64,000 nt of DNA from contig CP136061.1 of assembly GCA_032622095.1 (NCBI GenBank), positions 16,618,440 through 16,682,439 of the forward strand. The letters run 5' to 3'. The notes under the pieces are model-generated. The model was not told where the DNA came from. It saw nothing but the letters and a program-made list of their open reading frames with translations, and ran no database searches. This stretch comes from Siphonodentalium dalli. Lineage: Eukaryota > Mollusca > Scaphopoda > Gadilida > Siphonodentaliidae. The position numbers and the translations under genes are program-made. This document shows positions 34,201 through 46,982 of this stretch, piece by piece (position 1 is the first letter of the stretch; each line of letters opens with the position of its first letter).

Positions 34201-34471
34201 CATGCATACCGGATTAGTAGACACACTGTGACTGTGTTCAAGATGAAATTGTGAGTATAGTGTGGTTATTGCTGTCACATTATATGTACCCTGTCCGATT
34301 TTACAACATAGAAGCACTGTATGTACGTGTTCAATACCGGAACAATAATTATATCCCACCTATATACATGATTATAAGTATATGATGTTAATATTGCCAT
34401 ATATCGGCTTTCGCAGCAGTCGGTTCTAACACTTTTTAAATTGGTATCAGCCTAAGAAAACGTCCAATGAT

Positions 34472-35095
34472 CGTCTCTTATAAAGAGCTTCCATGCTTCC
34501 ATACTCTCTTATAAAGAGCTTCCATGCTTCCATCCTCTCTTATAAAGAGCGTCAATTCTTCCATCGTCTCATATAAATAGCATCTATGCTTCCGGTGTCT
34601 CTTATAAAGACCGCATATGCTCCCAACGTCTCTTATAAAGAGCGTCCATTATTCCATCGTCTCTTATAAAGAGCGTTCATTCTTCCATCGTCTCTTATAA
34701 AGAGCGTTCATTCTTCCGTCGTCTCTTATAAAGAGCGCCTATGCTTCCATCGTCTCTTATAAAGAGCGTCCATTCTTCCATCGTCTCTTATAAAGAGCGT
34801 TAATTCTTCCCTAGTCTATTATAAAGAGCGTTCATTCTTCCTTCGTCTCGTATAAAGATCGTCAATTCTTCCATCGTCTCTTATAAAGAGCATCCATGCT
34901 TCTGTCTCCTCTTATAAAGAGCGTCTATGCTTCCATCGTCTCTTATAAAGAGCGTCCATGATTCCGGCGTCTCTTATAAAGAGCTCCTATGCTTCCACCG
35001 CCTCTTATAAAGAGCGTCCATTATTCCATCGTCTCTTATAAAGAGCGCATATGCTTCCGTCATCTCTTATAAAGAGCGTCTCTTATAAAGAGCGC
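34472..35095. repeat. 31-bp minisatellite with CTCTTATAAAGAG core, ~20 units
   Basis: Unit CGTCTCTTATAAAGAGCG followed by 'tccattcttccat'. The core is a near-palindrome and contains TATAAA on the plus strand. Flanks vary (ttcattcttcc, catatgcttcc), while the 13-base core is almost invariant. Confidence 0.95.
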
Positions 35096-35412
35096 CCATA
35101 TATGCGCATTCTTCCGTCTGGTATGGGTATACCTGTGTTATCAGCCTGTTTTCTCGAATATAGGTTCATATTGATCTTATTTCAGAAACACAAAATTAAT
35201 AAGCCCATACAGGCATTCTTTTTGTTTACGCTCTATATGAACCTAAATAGACTTACCAGATGTACGCTCTTTATAATGTGTTTTCACTGTGGTCCGCGCC
35301 ATAAAACGGAATAACTGATGATAAAAAAAAGTCCCCTATGTGCTTATTTCAGAATCAAATAAGTTCAATATTTTGTTTTAATTTGTATTGAATAATAATG
35401 GAATATCTATTA

Positions 35413-35435
35413 TCTCATATATATTTTGAAGACCT

Positions 35436-35475
<40 letters not shown>

Positions 35476-35849
35476 TTGTCATTAATACAAATCTACGATT
35501 CTCGACCGATCGGGACGAAACTTGGTAAGTGTGTGTAGTTTGACCAGGCGGTGGTCGTTGTCGTATTGGCGAGCCCGTGCAGCGCATGCGCAGACGAGAT
35601 CTCGGAAACGGGTGGAGCTATCGACTTGAAATTTGGTATGTGAATGTATCTTGCCCCGGATACGAATTTTATCGGGTCGCCGAGCCCGTGCGACGCCAGC
35701 TTCGCGCATACGCAGACCAGATATCGGAAACTGGGGGAGCTACCGGGTACAAATTTTTCTTATTGAAACGCGTGGAGCTAAAAATTAAAAAAATATATAA
35801 AACAAATTCATGTTTCGGACAAGCCGCCGGTGGCGGGCTAAACTGCTAG
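35413..35849 (+). mobile_element. Helitron-like unit A
   Basis: 5' TCTCATATATATTTTGAAGA, (TCTG)n, about two core repeats. The 3' hairpin GCCGCC-GGT-GGCGG is followed by GCTAAACTGCTAG. It shares its 3' end type with unit B. Confidence 0.8.
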
Positions 35850-36617
35850 TCTCATATATATTTTGAAGACCTCTGTCTGTTTGTTTGTCTGTATGTTTGT
35901 TTGTCATTGATACAAATCTACGATTCTCGACCGATCGGGACGAAACTTGGTATGTGTGTGTAGTTTGACCAGACGGTGGACGATGTCGTATTGGCGAGCC
36001 CGTGCGGCGCCCGTGCAGCGCGATCGGGACTAAACTTGGTACGTGTGTGTAGTTTGACCAGGCGGTGGACGATATCGTATTGGCGAGCCCGTGCGGCGCC
36101 CGTGCAGCGCATGCGCAGACGAGATCTCGGAAACGGGTGGAGCTATCGACTTGAAATTTGCTATGTGAATGTATCTTGCCCCGGATGCGAATTTTATCGG
36201 GTCGCCGAGCCCGTGCGACGCCAGCGTCGCGCATGCGCAGACGAGATCTCGGAAACGGGTGGAGCTATCGACTTGAAATTTGGTATGTGAATGTATTTTG
36301 CGCCGGATACGAATTTTATCGGGTCGCCGAGCCTTCATTTCGCCTCGGACGCCGAAATGTCCTTTTCGGAAGGCATCGCCATTTTTCGAGAGAGGCCTAG
36401 TTCGGCCTTAGAGTCCGAAATGTCGATCCCGTGCGACGCCAGCTTCGCGCATGCGCAGACGAGATCTCGGAAACGGGTGGAGCTATCGACTTGAAATTTG
36501 GTATGTGAATGTATCTTGCCCCGGATACGAATTTTATCGGGTCGCCGAGCCCGTGAGACGTCAGCTTCGCGCATGCGCAGACCAGACCTCGGAAACGGGT
36601 GAGCTCAATTTGAGACT

Positions 36618-36721
<104 letters not shown>

Positions 36722-36854
36722 ATATATGTGGGTACTTCATAGAATCGAAAACGCGTGTAGGAACGGGCATCCCCACGGCAATGTCGGCTTATAAGACATC
36801 TTTACTACACATGCCAGCCGATGGACAATTGGTCTCTATATATGTACCAAAATT

Positions 36855-37110
36855 ACGCCGCGTTGGTGACTGGGAAATTCCAGGGAATGCCGATTGAGCT
36901 CAAACTTGCTACCTACGGGAAGTGTCATATATATGAGTGTGTCCTTTATAGACTCGAACCGATTGAGCTCAAACTTGCTAAATATTGACTGGGAAATTCC
37001 AGGGAATGCCGATTGAGCTCAAACTTGCTACCTACGGGAAAGTGTCATATATATGTGTGTGTCCTTTATAGACTCGAACCGATTGAGCTCAAACTTGCTA
37101 AATACGGGAA
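36855..37110. repeat. Duplicated ~125-bp segment in unit B
   Basis: 'gccgattgagctcaaacttg' plus 'ctacctacgggaa' and 'cctttatagactcgaacc' occur twice (from ~36889 and ~37009), with 'actgggaaattccagggaat' before each. Confidence 0.75.
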
Positions 37111-37402
37111 GTGTCATGGACGGGTTCATTGAAAAACAATTAACTCCTTGAAAAACCAAAAACAATCGGGTAAAATTTAAAAACAAAAAATTAAATTAAA
37201 AAATTAAAAAGGCACAATTAACTCATTGAAAAACAAAAACATTAACTCATTGAAAAACAAAAAATTAAATTAAAATTGTCATGTTTCTGACTATTGCCGA
37301 AATTTGGTGCAAATGCAGCACACGTGTCTCGGAACCTGTTGCAATAGCTTTTTCGAACAAAGCCACGGAACGAATGCCGCCAGTGGCGGGCTAACCTGCT
37401 AG

Positions 37403-38090
37403 TCTCATATATATTTTGAAGACCTCTGTCTGTTTGTTTGTCTGTCTGTCTGTCTGTATGTTTGTCATTTATACAAATCTACGATTCTCGACCGATCGGG
37501 ACCAAACTTGGTACATGTGTGTAGTTTGACCAGGCGGTGGACGTTGTCGTATTGGCCAGCCCGTGCGGCGCCCGCTTCGCGCATGAGCAGACGAGATCTC
37601 GGAAACGGGTGGAGCTATCGACTTGAAATTTGGTATGTGAATGTATCTTGCACCGGATACGAATTTTATCGGGTCGCCGAGCCCGTGCGACGCCACCTTC
37701 GCGCATGCGCAGACGAGATCTCGGAAACGGGTGGAGCTATCGACTTGAAATTTGGTATGTGAATGTATCTTGCCCCGGATACGAATTTTATCGGGTCGCC
37801 GAGCCCGTGCGATGCCAGCTTCGCGCATGCGCAGACGAGATCTCGGAAACGTGTGGAGCTATCGACTTGAAATTTGCTATGTGAATGTATGTTGCCCCGG
37901 ATACGAATTTTATCGGGTCGCCGAGCCCGTGCGACGCCAGCTTCGCGCATGCGCAGACGAGATCTCGGAAACGGGTAGAGCTATCGACTTGAAATTTGGC
38001 ATGCGCAGACGAGATCTCGGAAACGGGTGGAGCTATCGACTTGAAATTTGGTTTTTGAATAGCCCGGACAACGTCGGGCTCATCGGCTAG
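37403..38090 (+). mobile_element. Helitron-like unit C
   Basis: TCTCATATAT start and four core repeats with a period of 121-122 bp (for example GCCCGTGCGA at 37681 and 37803). The 3' hairpin AGCCC-GGACAACGTC-GGGCT is followed by CATCGGCTAG. Confidence 0.85.
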
Positions 38091-38646
38091 TCTCATATAT
38101 ATTTTGAAGACCTCTGTCTGTATGTTTGTCTGTCTGTCTGTATGTTTGTCATTAATACAAATCTACGATTCTCGACCGATCGGGACGAAACTTGGTGCGT
38201 GTGTGTAGTTTGACCAGGCGGTGGACGTTGTCGTATTGGCGAGCCCGTGCGGCGCCCGCTTCGCGCATGCGCAGACGAGATCTCGGAAACGGGTTGAGCT
38301 ATCGACTTGAAATTTGGTATGTGAATGTATCTTGTCCCGTATACGAATTTTATCGGGTCGCCGAGCCCGTGCGACGCCAGCTTCGCGCATGCGCAGACGA
38401 GATCTCGGAAACGGGTGGAGCTATCGACTTTAAATTTGGTATGTGAATGTATCTTGCCCCGGATACGAATTTTATCGGATCGCCGAGCCCGTGCGAGCTT
38501 CGCGCATGCGCAGACCAGATCTCGAAAACGGGTGGAGCTATCGACTTGAAATCTGGTATGTGAATGTATCTTGCCCCGGATATGAATGTTATCGACTTGA
38601 AATTTGGTTTTTTAATAGCCCGGACAACGTCGGGCTCATCGGCTAG
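38091..38646 (+). mobile_element. Helitron-like unit D
   Basis: Same start and the same GCCCGGACAACGTCGGGC hairpin and CTAG as unit C, with about three core repeats, one of them shortened. Confidence 0.85.
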
Positions 38647-39021
38647 TCTCCTATATATTTTGAAGACCTCTGTCTGTATGTCTGTCTGTATGTCATTTAT
38701 ACAAATCTACGATTCTCGACCGATCGGGACGAAACTTGGTACGTGTGTGTAATTTGACCAGGCGGTCGTCGTTGTCGTATTGGTGAGCCCGTGCGGCGCC
38801 CGCTTCGCGCATGCGCAGACCAGATCTTGAAAATGGGTGGAGCGATCGACTTGAAATTTGCTATGTGAATGTATCTTGCCCCGGATACGAATTTTATCAG
38901 GTCGCCGAGCCGTGCGATGCCAGCTTCGCGCATGCGCAGACCAGATCTCGGAAACGGGTGGAGCTATCGACTTGAAATTTGGTTTTTGAATAGCTCGGAC
39001 AACGTCGGGCCCATCGGCTAG
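38647..39021 (+). mobile_element. Helitron-like unit E
   Basis: Starts TCTCCTATATATTTTG. About two core repeats. Hairpin AGCTCGGACAACGTCGGGC with a changed stem base, then CATCGGCTAG. Confidence 0.85.
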
Positions 39022-39413
39022 TCTCATATATATTTTGAAGACCTCTGTTTGTTTATTTGTCTGTTTGTTTGTCTGTATGTATGTCATTTATACAAATCTA
39101 CGATTCTCGACCGATCGGGACGAAACTTGGTACGTGTGTGTAGTTTGACCAGACGGTCGTCCTTGTCGTATTGGCGAGCCTGTGCGACGCCCGTGCAGCA
39201 CATGCGCTGACGAGATCTCGGAAACGGGTAGAGCTATCGACTTGAAATTTGCTACGTGAATGTATCTTGCCCCGGATACGAATTTTATCGGGTCGCCGAG
39301 CCCGTGCGACGCCAGCTTCGCGCATGCGCAGACGAGATCTCGGAAACGGGTGGAGCTATCGACTTGAAATTTGGTTTTTGAATAGCCCGGACAACGTCGG
39401 GCTCATCGGCTAG
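39022..39413 (+). mobile_element. Helitron-like unit F
   Basis: Starts TCTCATATATAT. About two core repeats. Intact hairpin and CTAG (39410-39413). Confidence 0.85.
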
Positions 39414-40304
39414 TCTATTATATATTTGTGAAGATCTGTCTGTCTGTCTGTGTGTTTGTCTGTGTGTTTGCGATGGACTCGAAAACGACCGAACCGATTT
39501 CGATGAAACTTGGTATGTGGGTGTACTTTCGGTCGTGAAGTGGCATGGGCCTGGTAATTTGCCCATGCGACGTGACCTTGAAATCGGGTCATTTCAAGGT
39601 CAAACGCCCGAATTTCACGGGATTTCGATGAAACTTGGTATGTGTGGTACTTTCGGCCGGGGAGTGGCATAGGCCTATTAATTTGCCCGTGCGACGTGAC
39701 CTTGACCTTGAAATCGGGCCATTTCAAGGTAAAACGCCCGAATATCACGGGATTTCGATGAAAATTAGTGTATAGGGATACTTTCGTATGGGGAGTCTCA
39801 TAAGTTAATTTGCCCGTGCGACGTGACCTTGAAATCGGGTCATTTCAAGGTCGAACGCCCGAGTATCACGGGATCTCGATGAAAATTAGTGTCTGGGGAT
39901 ACTTTCGTATGGGGAGTGTCGTAAGCCTATTAATTAGCCCGTGCGACGTGACCTTGACCTTGAAATCGGGTCAATTCAAGGTCAAATCGCGAATTTTGTT
40001 GGGATTTCGACGAAATTTGATACGTGGGATTACTTTTGTCCACTGAGTGTTTTGGACGGGTCGAGTCGTGAACCCGACCTGACTTTGACCTTCAAAATGA
40101 TCAATTCGAGGTCAAATCGGGTAAAACCGGATGGATTTCGACGGTACTTTTGTCGGGTACTTTCGTCCGGGCAGTGTTTTGGACGGGTCAAGTCGTGACC
40201 CCACCTGACCTTGACCTTCAAAATGGACAATTCAAGGTCAAATCGCGCAATTCGCCGAAAAGCAGAGGGGAAACAGACCGGACGAAATCGGGTCTACCTG
40301 CTAG
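39414..40304 (+). mobile_element. Helitron-like unit G, a distinct subfamily
   Basis: Starts TCTATTATATATTTGTGAAG with (TCTG)n. Its core repeats are different, ~120-130 bp, with 'gcccgtgcgacgtgaccttg', 'cgggtcatttcaaggtcaaa' and 'gggatttcgatgaaa'. It ends GACCGGACGAAATCGGGTC + TACCTGCTAG. The 5' and 3' ends resemble those of A-F, while the middle does not. Confidence 0.8.
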
Positions 40305-42236
40305 TATTATATATATATACGAAAACTACTGGAACAACTCTAAACAATCTACATGTATCAATGGACTAGATCGGGCATCTCCTAAAGGTGGCTACGTTGA
40401 CACACCGCGGGCACATGTCAGACAATTTCTCGGGAATTGACTTAAAGGTCAACGACGTGCTAATTATGGAGTATAAACTGTTTGTATGTGAATATTTAAG
40501 TAAAAAAAATAACCAATTTGCACGACATTATGTTGGTGTTATATAACAATTCTGGTGTTTACAAATATTGTTTTTTCACATTCGTGTGCCGACGGTATAG
40601 TTATATAATGGGCGGGAAATTGGCATTGGAAATTCTAATTTTTTTTTTTTACAATATTTTTTTTTAATATATTACGAGTCAATATTCACTGTGTATCTAT
40701 TCTTACAATACCAAAACATGACATCACATTGACAAAGTATACATTGACAAACAGTTCAAAGCCATAGGTCTATAGCTTTTATAAAAATCTGTCTTCAGGA
40801 AATGTCACCCCAAGTGTATATGTACATGTATATGTAGAGAGCTATATAGTGTAAAGAAGACGAAAATTTAACTATTGTTCTGTGTTCATTCAAAGATGTT
40901 GGGAGGATAGTTGGGCGAGTGCAGTGATGTGAAAGGGGGAGGTGTTGTATAACCGAAAAGTCAATGCAGTATATAGAAAAGCTGTGTGATAAAAGAATTA
41001 TACAACCATGCCTCAGTCAGAATCGAGATTTATTGTGTAGTGCCAATATAGAAATATTATAGAAACCAGTAGAGATGATGCGTAAAACTAGATATAAAGA
41101 TGATTGGTGTACTAGTAGTGACTATTAATAAAGTGAATACAAATCAGTATTAAGTCCATTAATTTGCCAATGTCATCACGATTACTCAATGGGCAGCGAG
41201 TCTCGTATGATCGAATATATTTGCTTATTCGACTTATTTGACTTATTGGGCGTCAAATTTCACATTTTCTAACTAACTGGTAAGGTGGTCGACGCCGAAA
41301 CACGCGTATTAGTAATACATTATATGTAAATGTCTTAAATAATAAATACTGAATGTGTTTTTAGCCCTCTACAAATGAATAGTTAATTATGGTACATACA
41401 CATTTTGTCACTTATTACTCCTGATAAGTTGATACTACCATGTTTTTGGAGCTTCGTCTTTCAAACGGTATATAATATGACGAATATATTATATATGTGA
41501 TCTTGGGGTTCGAAAATTAAGTGGGACTGGTTCAGCAACACGTACGTACGTGTAACACCTGTTGAATTATCGGCTACAAGAGGGTGGAGTTTTGCTTCAA
41601 GTTATACGTTACAATCTGACACAAAGCTTCTGAAACGAACGATCATTGCACAGTCATGCGCAGTCACAGTGGTGAAGTGATCCAAACGACATTAGCCGTC
41701 CTCTGATGATGACGTACCTGTTTTCTGACTATAACATAATCAAAGATCAAAGGAATAACACCGTTGGCTCTATTAGAACAGGCCCCGAAAGTAAACAATG
41801 AGTTTGCTGTGTGCATATCTATGTTCTTCGAATTCGACCCAGTAATATCTCACAGTGTTCTTTGAAATGACATTTGTGAGTATACCATTATTACCAAGGA
41901 CACATTATCACAAGGTCACATTATCACAAGCACCATTGTCAGGGACATTGAGAGGTTGTTTCAACTGTTCAACATTTCATGCCTCCAAAGAATTAGTTGG
42001 ATATTTGAGGCGAAACTAATTTGATCTGATACATGTATACTGATATCACAACCAGTATAATATATAGTAAATACTTTGTTGTTTTGTTTAGTCTGTTCTC
42101 CCGGAAATCAGCACGTTATGTGCTTATAATAGGATGTGTTTAGGTTCATAATCGGCGTAGAATCGCCTCATTTTGAGTTCATAACGAATTCAGTTTGGAG
42201 TTTGGGATGATCCCCGGGAAGATTTGAAAGGCATGT
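40305..42236. other. No gene recognised (1.9 kb)
   Basis: AT-rich. Contains the dispersed-repeat copy 41695-41850 (partner at 34030). Short ORFs lack family character. Confidence 0.45.
41695..41850 (+). repeat. Dispersed repeat, copy 2 (partner at 34030)
   Basis: 'gtcctctgatgatgacgt' and 'ataatcaaagatcaaagg' match 34030-34200. The rest is diverged. Confidence 0.65.
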
Positions 42237-42729
42237 CAGCCCTCTCCTACAACCCACGTGGCTGTCAGCCCTCTCCTACAACCCACGTGGCTGTCAGCCC
42301 TCTCCTACAACCCACGTGGCTATCAGCCCTCTCCTACAACCCACGTGGCTATCAGCCCTCTCCTACAACCCACGTGGCTATCAGCCCTCTCCTACAACCC
42401 ACGTGGCTATCAGCCCTCTCCTACAACCCACGTGGCTGTCAGCCTTCTCCTACAACCCACGTGGCTGTCAGCCTTCTCCTACAACCCACGTGGCTGTCAG
42501 CCTTCTCCTACAACCCACGTGGCTGTCAGCCTTCTCCTACAACCCACGTGGCTGTCAGCCTTCTCCTACAACCCACGTGGCTGTCAGCCTTCTCATACAA
42601 CCCACGTGGCTGTCAGCCTTCTCCTACAACCCACGTGACTGTCAGCCTTCTCCTACAACCCACGTGGCTGTCAGCCTTCTCCTACAACCCACGTGGCTGT
42701 CAGCCTTCTCCTACAACCCACGTGGCTGT
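42237..42729. repeat. 29-bp minisatellite, 17 units
   Basis: Unit CAGCCCTCTCCTACAACCCA + CGTGGCTGT. Early units have CCCTCTCC and later ones CCTTCTCC; the ACCCACGTGG part is nearly constant. Confidence 0.95.
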
Positions 42730-43177
42730 CAGCCTTCTCCTACAACCCACGTTTGTATGCTATAATGCCGCTGTCAGCCCTCTCCTACAACCCACGTTTG
42801 TATGCTATAATGCCGCTGTCAGCCCTCTCCTACAACCCACGTTTGTATGCTATAATGCCGCTGTCAGCCCCCTCCTACAACCCACGTTTGTATGCTATAA
42901 TGCCACTGTCAGCCCTCTCCTACAACCCACGTTTGTATGCTATAATGCCGCTGTCAGCCTTCTCCTACAACCCACGTTTGTATGCTATAATGCCACTGTC
43001 AGCCCTCTCCTACAACCCACGTTTGTATGCTATAATGCCGCTGTCATCCCTCTCCTACAACCCACGTTTGTATGCTATAATGCCGCTGTCAGCCCTCTCC
43101 TACAACCCACGTTTGTATGCTATAATGCCGCTGTAGCCCTCTCCTACAACCCACGTTTGTATGCTATAATGCCGCTG
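42730..43177. repeat. 45-bp minisatellite, ~10 units, sharing a 23-bp core with the 29-bp array
   Basis: Unit CAGCCCTCTCCTACAACCCA + CGT, then TTGTATGCTATAATGCCGCTGT. The first 23 bases equal the 29-bp unit; the remaining 6 bases (GGCTGT) are replaced by 22. The last unit is one base short. The open frames are by-products. Confidence 0.95.
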
Positions 43178-43770
43178 AAGAGCGTTTGTTGGGTTTGGTT
43201 TGTGAGTGTTTAATAGTGATTGGATGTATGCTTACTATGTATGGGTTACATGCCACCGTAGTATGAAGCAAAGCTCCCCCCCCCTCCCCCAGTTCCAAAG
43301 GCGGACCGGCGACGAAGACTTACCTTGTTTATAGTACGAGTTGTGTGTATTTAACTTAGTTGATATCGTTATTATTTAGTGGCTTGTTGTGAACTAGTGT
43401 ACTAGTTAGGTTAGTGCTTGTGTGAACTCCGTTGCCTTTGTCTGTTTTATACAGGGCTTATACTACGGGCTCAACGCTAGGAAGGAGTTGCAATGCCGGC
43501 CGGTTGACTTAAGGTCGGTCGGGGCTCCCCAACTATCGATGGTGCAATGCCCGCCTTCCACTCCTGTGCGAGTGTCAGAACCAGTTGACCTACCTGGTTG
43601 TGTATGTCCATAACGAACTGAAATGAGAGTGTTTAAGTATCGACTCATGCACGACTCAGCAGGTGTACGCTCTTTAACATGTATTTTCGCTGTGGCCCGC
43701 GCCATAAATTGGAATGACGGATATAACTCCACTGTCGGCTTAATTATGTCGGAATAAAGTAATCCAATAG
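43178..43770. other. No recognisable feature
   Basis: A short ORF on each strand at 43422-43732 has unremarkable composition. 'gtacgctctttaacatgtat' at 43669 resembles 35263-35283, so a dispersed fragment is likely. Confidence 0.4.
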
Positions 43771-44760
43771 GAACCTATGTTAATGTTATAGGTCGATTAT
43801 GAACCTATGTTAATGCTATAGGTCGATTGTGAACCTATGTTAATGTTATAGGTCGATTGTGAACCTATGTTAATGTTATAGGTCAATTGTGAACCAATGT
43901 TAATGTTATAGGTCAATTGTGAACCTGTGATAATGTTATAGGTCGATTGTGAACCTATGTTAATGTTATAGGTCAATTGTGAACCAATGTTAATGTTATA
44001 GGTCAACTGTGAACCTATGTTAATGTTATATGTCGACTGTGAACCTATGTTAATGTTATAGGTCGATTGTGAACCTATGTTAATGTTATAGGTCGATTGT
44101 GAACCTATGTTAATGTTATAGGTCGATTGTAAACCTATGTTAAGGTTATAGGTCAATTGTGAACCTATGTTAATGTTATAGGTCGATTCTAAACCTATGT
44201 TAATGTTATAGGTCAATTGTGAACCTATGTTAATGTTATAGGTCAATTGTGAACCTATGTTAATGTTATAGGTCGATTGTGAACCTATGTTAATGTTATA
44301 GGTCGATTGTGAACCTATGTTAATGTTATAGGTCGATTGTGAACCTATGTTAATGTTATAGGTCGATTGTGAACCTATGTTAATGTTATAGGTCGAGTGT
44401 GAACCTATGTTAATGATATAGGTCGATTGTGAACCTATATTAATGCCATAGGTCGATTGTGAACCTATGTTAATGTTATAGGTCGATTGTGAACCTATGT
44501 TAATGTTATAGGTCGATTGAGAACCTATGTTAATGTTATAGGTCGATTGTGAATCTATGTTAATGTTATAGGTCGACTGTGAACCTATGTTAATGTTATA
44601 GGTCGATTGTGAACCTATGTTAATGTTATAGGTCGATTGTGAACCTATGTTAATGTTATAGGTCGATTGTGAACCTATGTTAGTGTTATAGGTCGATTGT
44701 GAACCTATGTTAATGTTATAGGTCGATTGTGAACCTATGTTAATGTTATAGGTCGATTGT
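43771..44760. repeat. 30-bp minisatellite, 33 units in exact register
   Basis: Unit GAACCTATGTTAATGTTATA + GGTCGATTGT. 990 bp contain 33 units with substitutions only, no length variation. Variants are commoner in the left half (GGTCAATTGT, AACCAATG). Confidence 0.95.
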
Positions 44761-45834
44761 GCACATATTTGCGTGAGGATATTTCGTTTCCTAAATATAG
44801 TCAGTTTGTTTGACTGGAATGATATTAATCATGGGGTGTTAGCTTGGAAATTTCCATCATTAACATGGGAGAAATGGAAATTTTATGACGTTTCGGTCTT
44901 CTTCAACCTGGCAGGTGCAGTTTGAAATTCAATGATGTGGTAGAATTAACGAGCGTTTGTTTCACTTATGTGAAAAACATTGAAAACAGCTGGAAAATGG
45001 CCGTGCATGACCATGGAAAGTATTTTTCAGAGCATATACAACCGGTGTATCAATATTTCGTGTATGTTTCAACCTGTCTTTTACATCCTTCCAAATTACG
45101 TAGACAGAATTTGGAAGCTTGAATGAGTCATCTCCGTTTAATATATTACAAGTCAAGATTAACTGATATTTATTCTTACAATAAATACCGATACCCGGTA
45201 TGCAAATGTTTATTATTCCATGTCTGTCAAATTAGAAGGAATGTGATAATCGCAAAATATGCAATAAAAACAGATAAAAAACAATGTTTCATGAAAATAA
45301 TGATAGGCTTGAGATTCTAACACGTGAACTCGACCTGGCAGAACACATCTGTCTTTAAAATACGTTGAGTGACATAAAGATTCCATTCATTATAAACGGC
45401 ATGCATTATAGCGATGTAACATATAATTGATGTATATAACGGTTTATTTGATCCGCCCGGTATGCATGCGTGGTGATGTATATAACGGATTATTTGTTCC
45501 ACCCGGTATGCACGTGTGGTGAGAATTACAATTGATACGGCAGAGTTATAGTCGGCAAAAATGTTTTAGATTAAACATATTTTATTGAAATAATTATACC
45601 ACAAATGAATCGGAGCACAAGTGATGGCACTTAGTCATTGCTCCTCTCCCACAGTAATACACACACATTGAAGTATATACTTTAATATCATTTTCAATCA
45701 TGACATTTAATCATAGAAGAAAAAAATATATAAAGTACATGTCTACTTAAATATATACATTTAGTGAGTTGTCATATTGGGAGCTGTCGTTGCGATAGTT
45801 AAAGTGATGTGAAACACTCCGGTTCGGTGATGAA
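44761..45834. other. No gene recognised; one 51-bp duplication
   Basis: At 45429-45523 'gatgtatataacggtttat' with 'cccggtatgca' is duplicated once in tandem. The rest is unique-looking AT-rich DNA. Confidence 0.45.
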
Positions 45835-46130
45835 ATATAGAAATGGAGAATAATCTTGATCAAAGTAGTTCTTTTTACAAATAGTATATCTAAATTGTCA
45901 ACACACATCGTCATTCTTATATATTAATTAATTCAGTGACTGTCGATGACGAAATCATTTTCGTTAGTTTATCGCCCGATATATAGTTGGTCCCGAATGA
46001 AGATACAAGTAGTAAATATTTACAATTGAGCGTAGTTCAGACTATGTTTCCTATGGAGTGGTATGCTCATTTGCTTGAGATTTTCGGCGATGTTAGTAGA
46101 ATGCTACTTTCCTCCAGTTGGCATAGCACC
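45835..46130 (+). repeat. Inverted duplication, left copy
   Basis: 'gtagtaaatatttacaattgagcg', 'ctatggagtggta' and 'gagattttcggc...tcctccagttggc' recur reverse-complemented at 49848-50118. The copies are clearly diverged. Confidence 0.7.
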
Positions 46131-46381
46131 TGAATACTAACCTATCAGTTTCAAGCACCCGAATGAGTATATAATACGTCTTTAAATATATAGTTTCTTA
46201 AACAACATAGTATTTTAGTTTTGGTCAAAGAGGTGACACGTATGAAAAAAAATGTTATATCGATTAATCGCATGCACTCGCGTTGTCTAGTTTACATACA
46301 TCTTAAATTCTGATTAACCCATAACGTGGGGACACGACAATTTAACCTGCTTCAAAAAATTTGAACTATGGTTTCTGGGAT

Positions 46382-46540
46382 TTATGTGAAGATGCTTTAG
46401 GGGATGAATTTCATTTTATTCTAGTCTGCCCATGCCTAAATCAACTGAGATTTAAAGTTTTGAAACCCTATTACTACAGAAGACCGAGTATGTTGAAGCT
46501 AACTAACATTTATTTGATACATTTTGCCTGCAAACTGTAG
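46382..46540 (+). pseudogene. LINE C-terminal tail fragment
   Basis: Translation reads LCEDALGDEFHFILVCPCL, then LRFKVLKPYYYRRPSMLKL, ending in a stop at 46538. The C-x-x-x-L-G-D-E-x-H-F-(x)-x-V-C-P pattern is the conserved zinc-binding-like tail that follows the reverse transcriptase in many invertebrate CR1/L2/Jockey-group LINEs. No RT is attached, a typical 5'-truncated remnant. Confidence 0.65.
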
Positions 46541-46982
46541 AAACATATCTCGATGACGAGTGTTATAGTTTTGCATTCCGGCTTATCTGCCATCTGTACA
46601 TAACATTACTTCGTAAAAGCAGACAGTCAAGTAATGGAAACCCGGTTACCTTATTCTACGAAGCAGAGAATGTTGAAACCAACAACAACATATGAGTACA
46701 GTACCCCTTTAAATACTAGAAGGAACTCGAGTAGACATGCATATTCCTCGAGAAAGGCCAACCGCATGCATCACGAATCTCGACGGCTGTCTCCCAAAAA
46801 GAATGCGTTGCTGTACTTTAAAGATGAGCGGTTCCAATGGGGTTTGATGACCATGGGGAAGGTGGATTAGGTTTTCGACGAAGATACGCTGTCTGATATG
46901 AATTTCCTTTTCGATATGTAGCATTCCAAGGAGGCTTAGCTATATGTTAGTTCTCGTTTGATATGGAAGAGACTGATAATGG

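Noticed and set aside
42224-43213. 329-codon ORF as a repetitive protein
   Set aside because: Derived from the 29/45-bp minisatellite. The 29-bp unit shifts frame each repeat, so amino-acid repeats follow from lack of stops rather than conserved frame.
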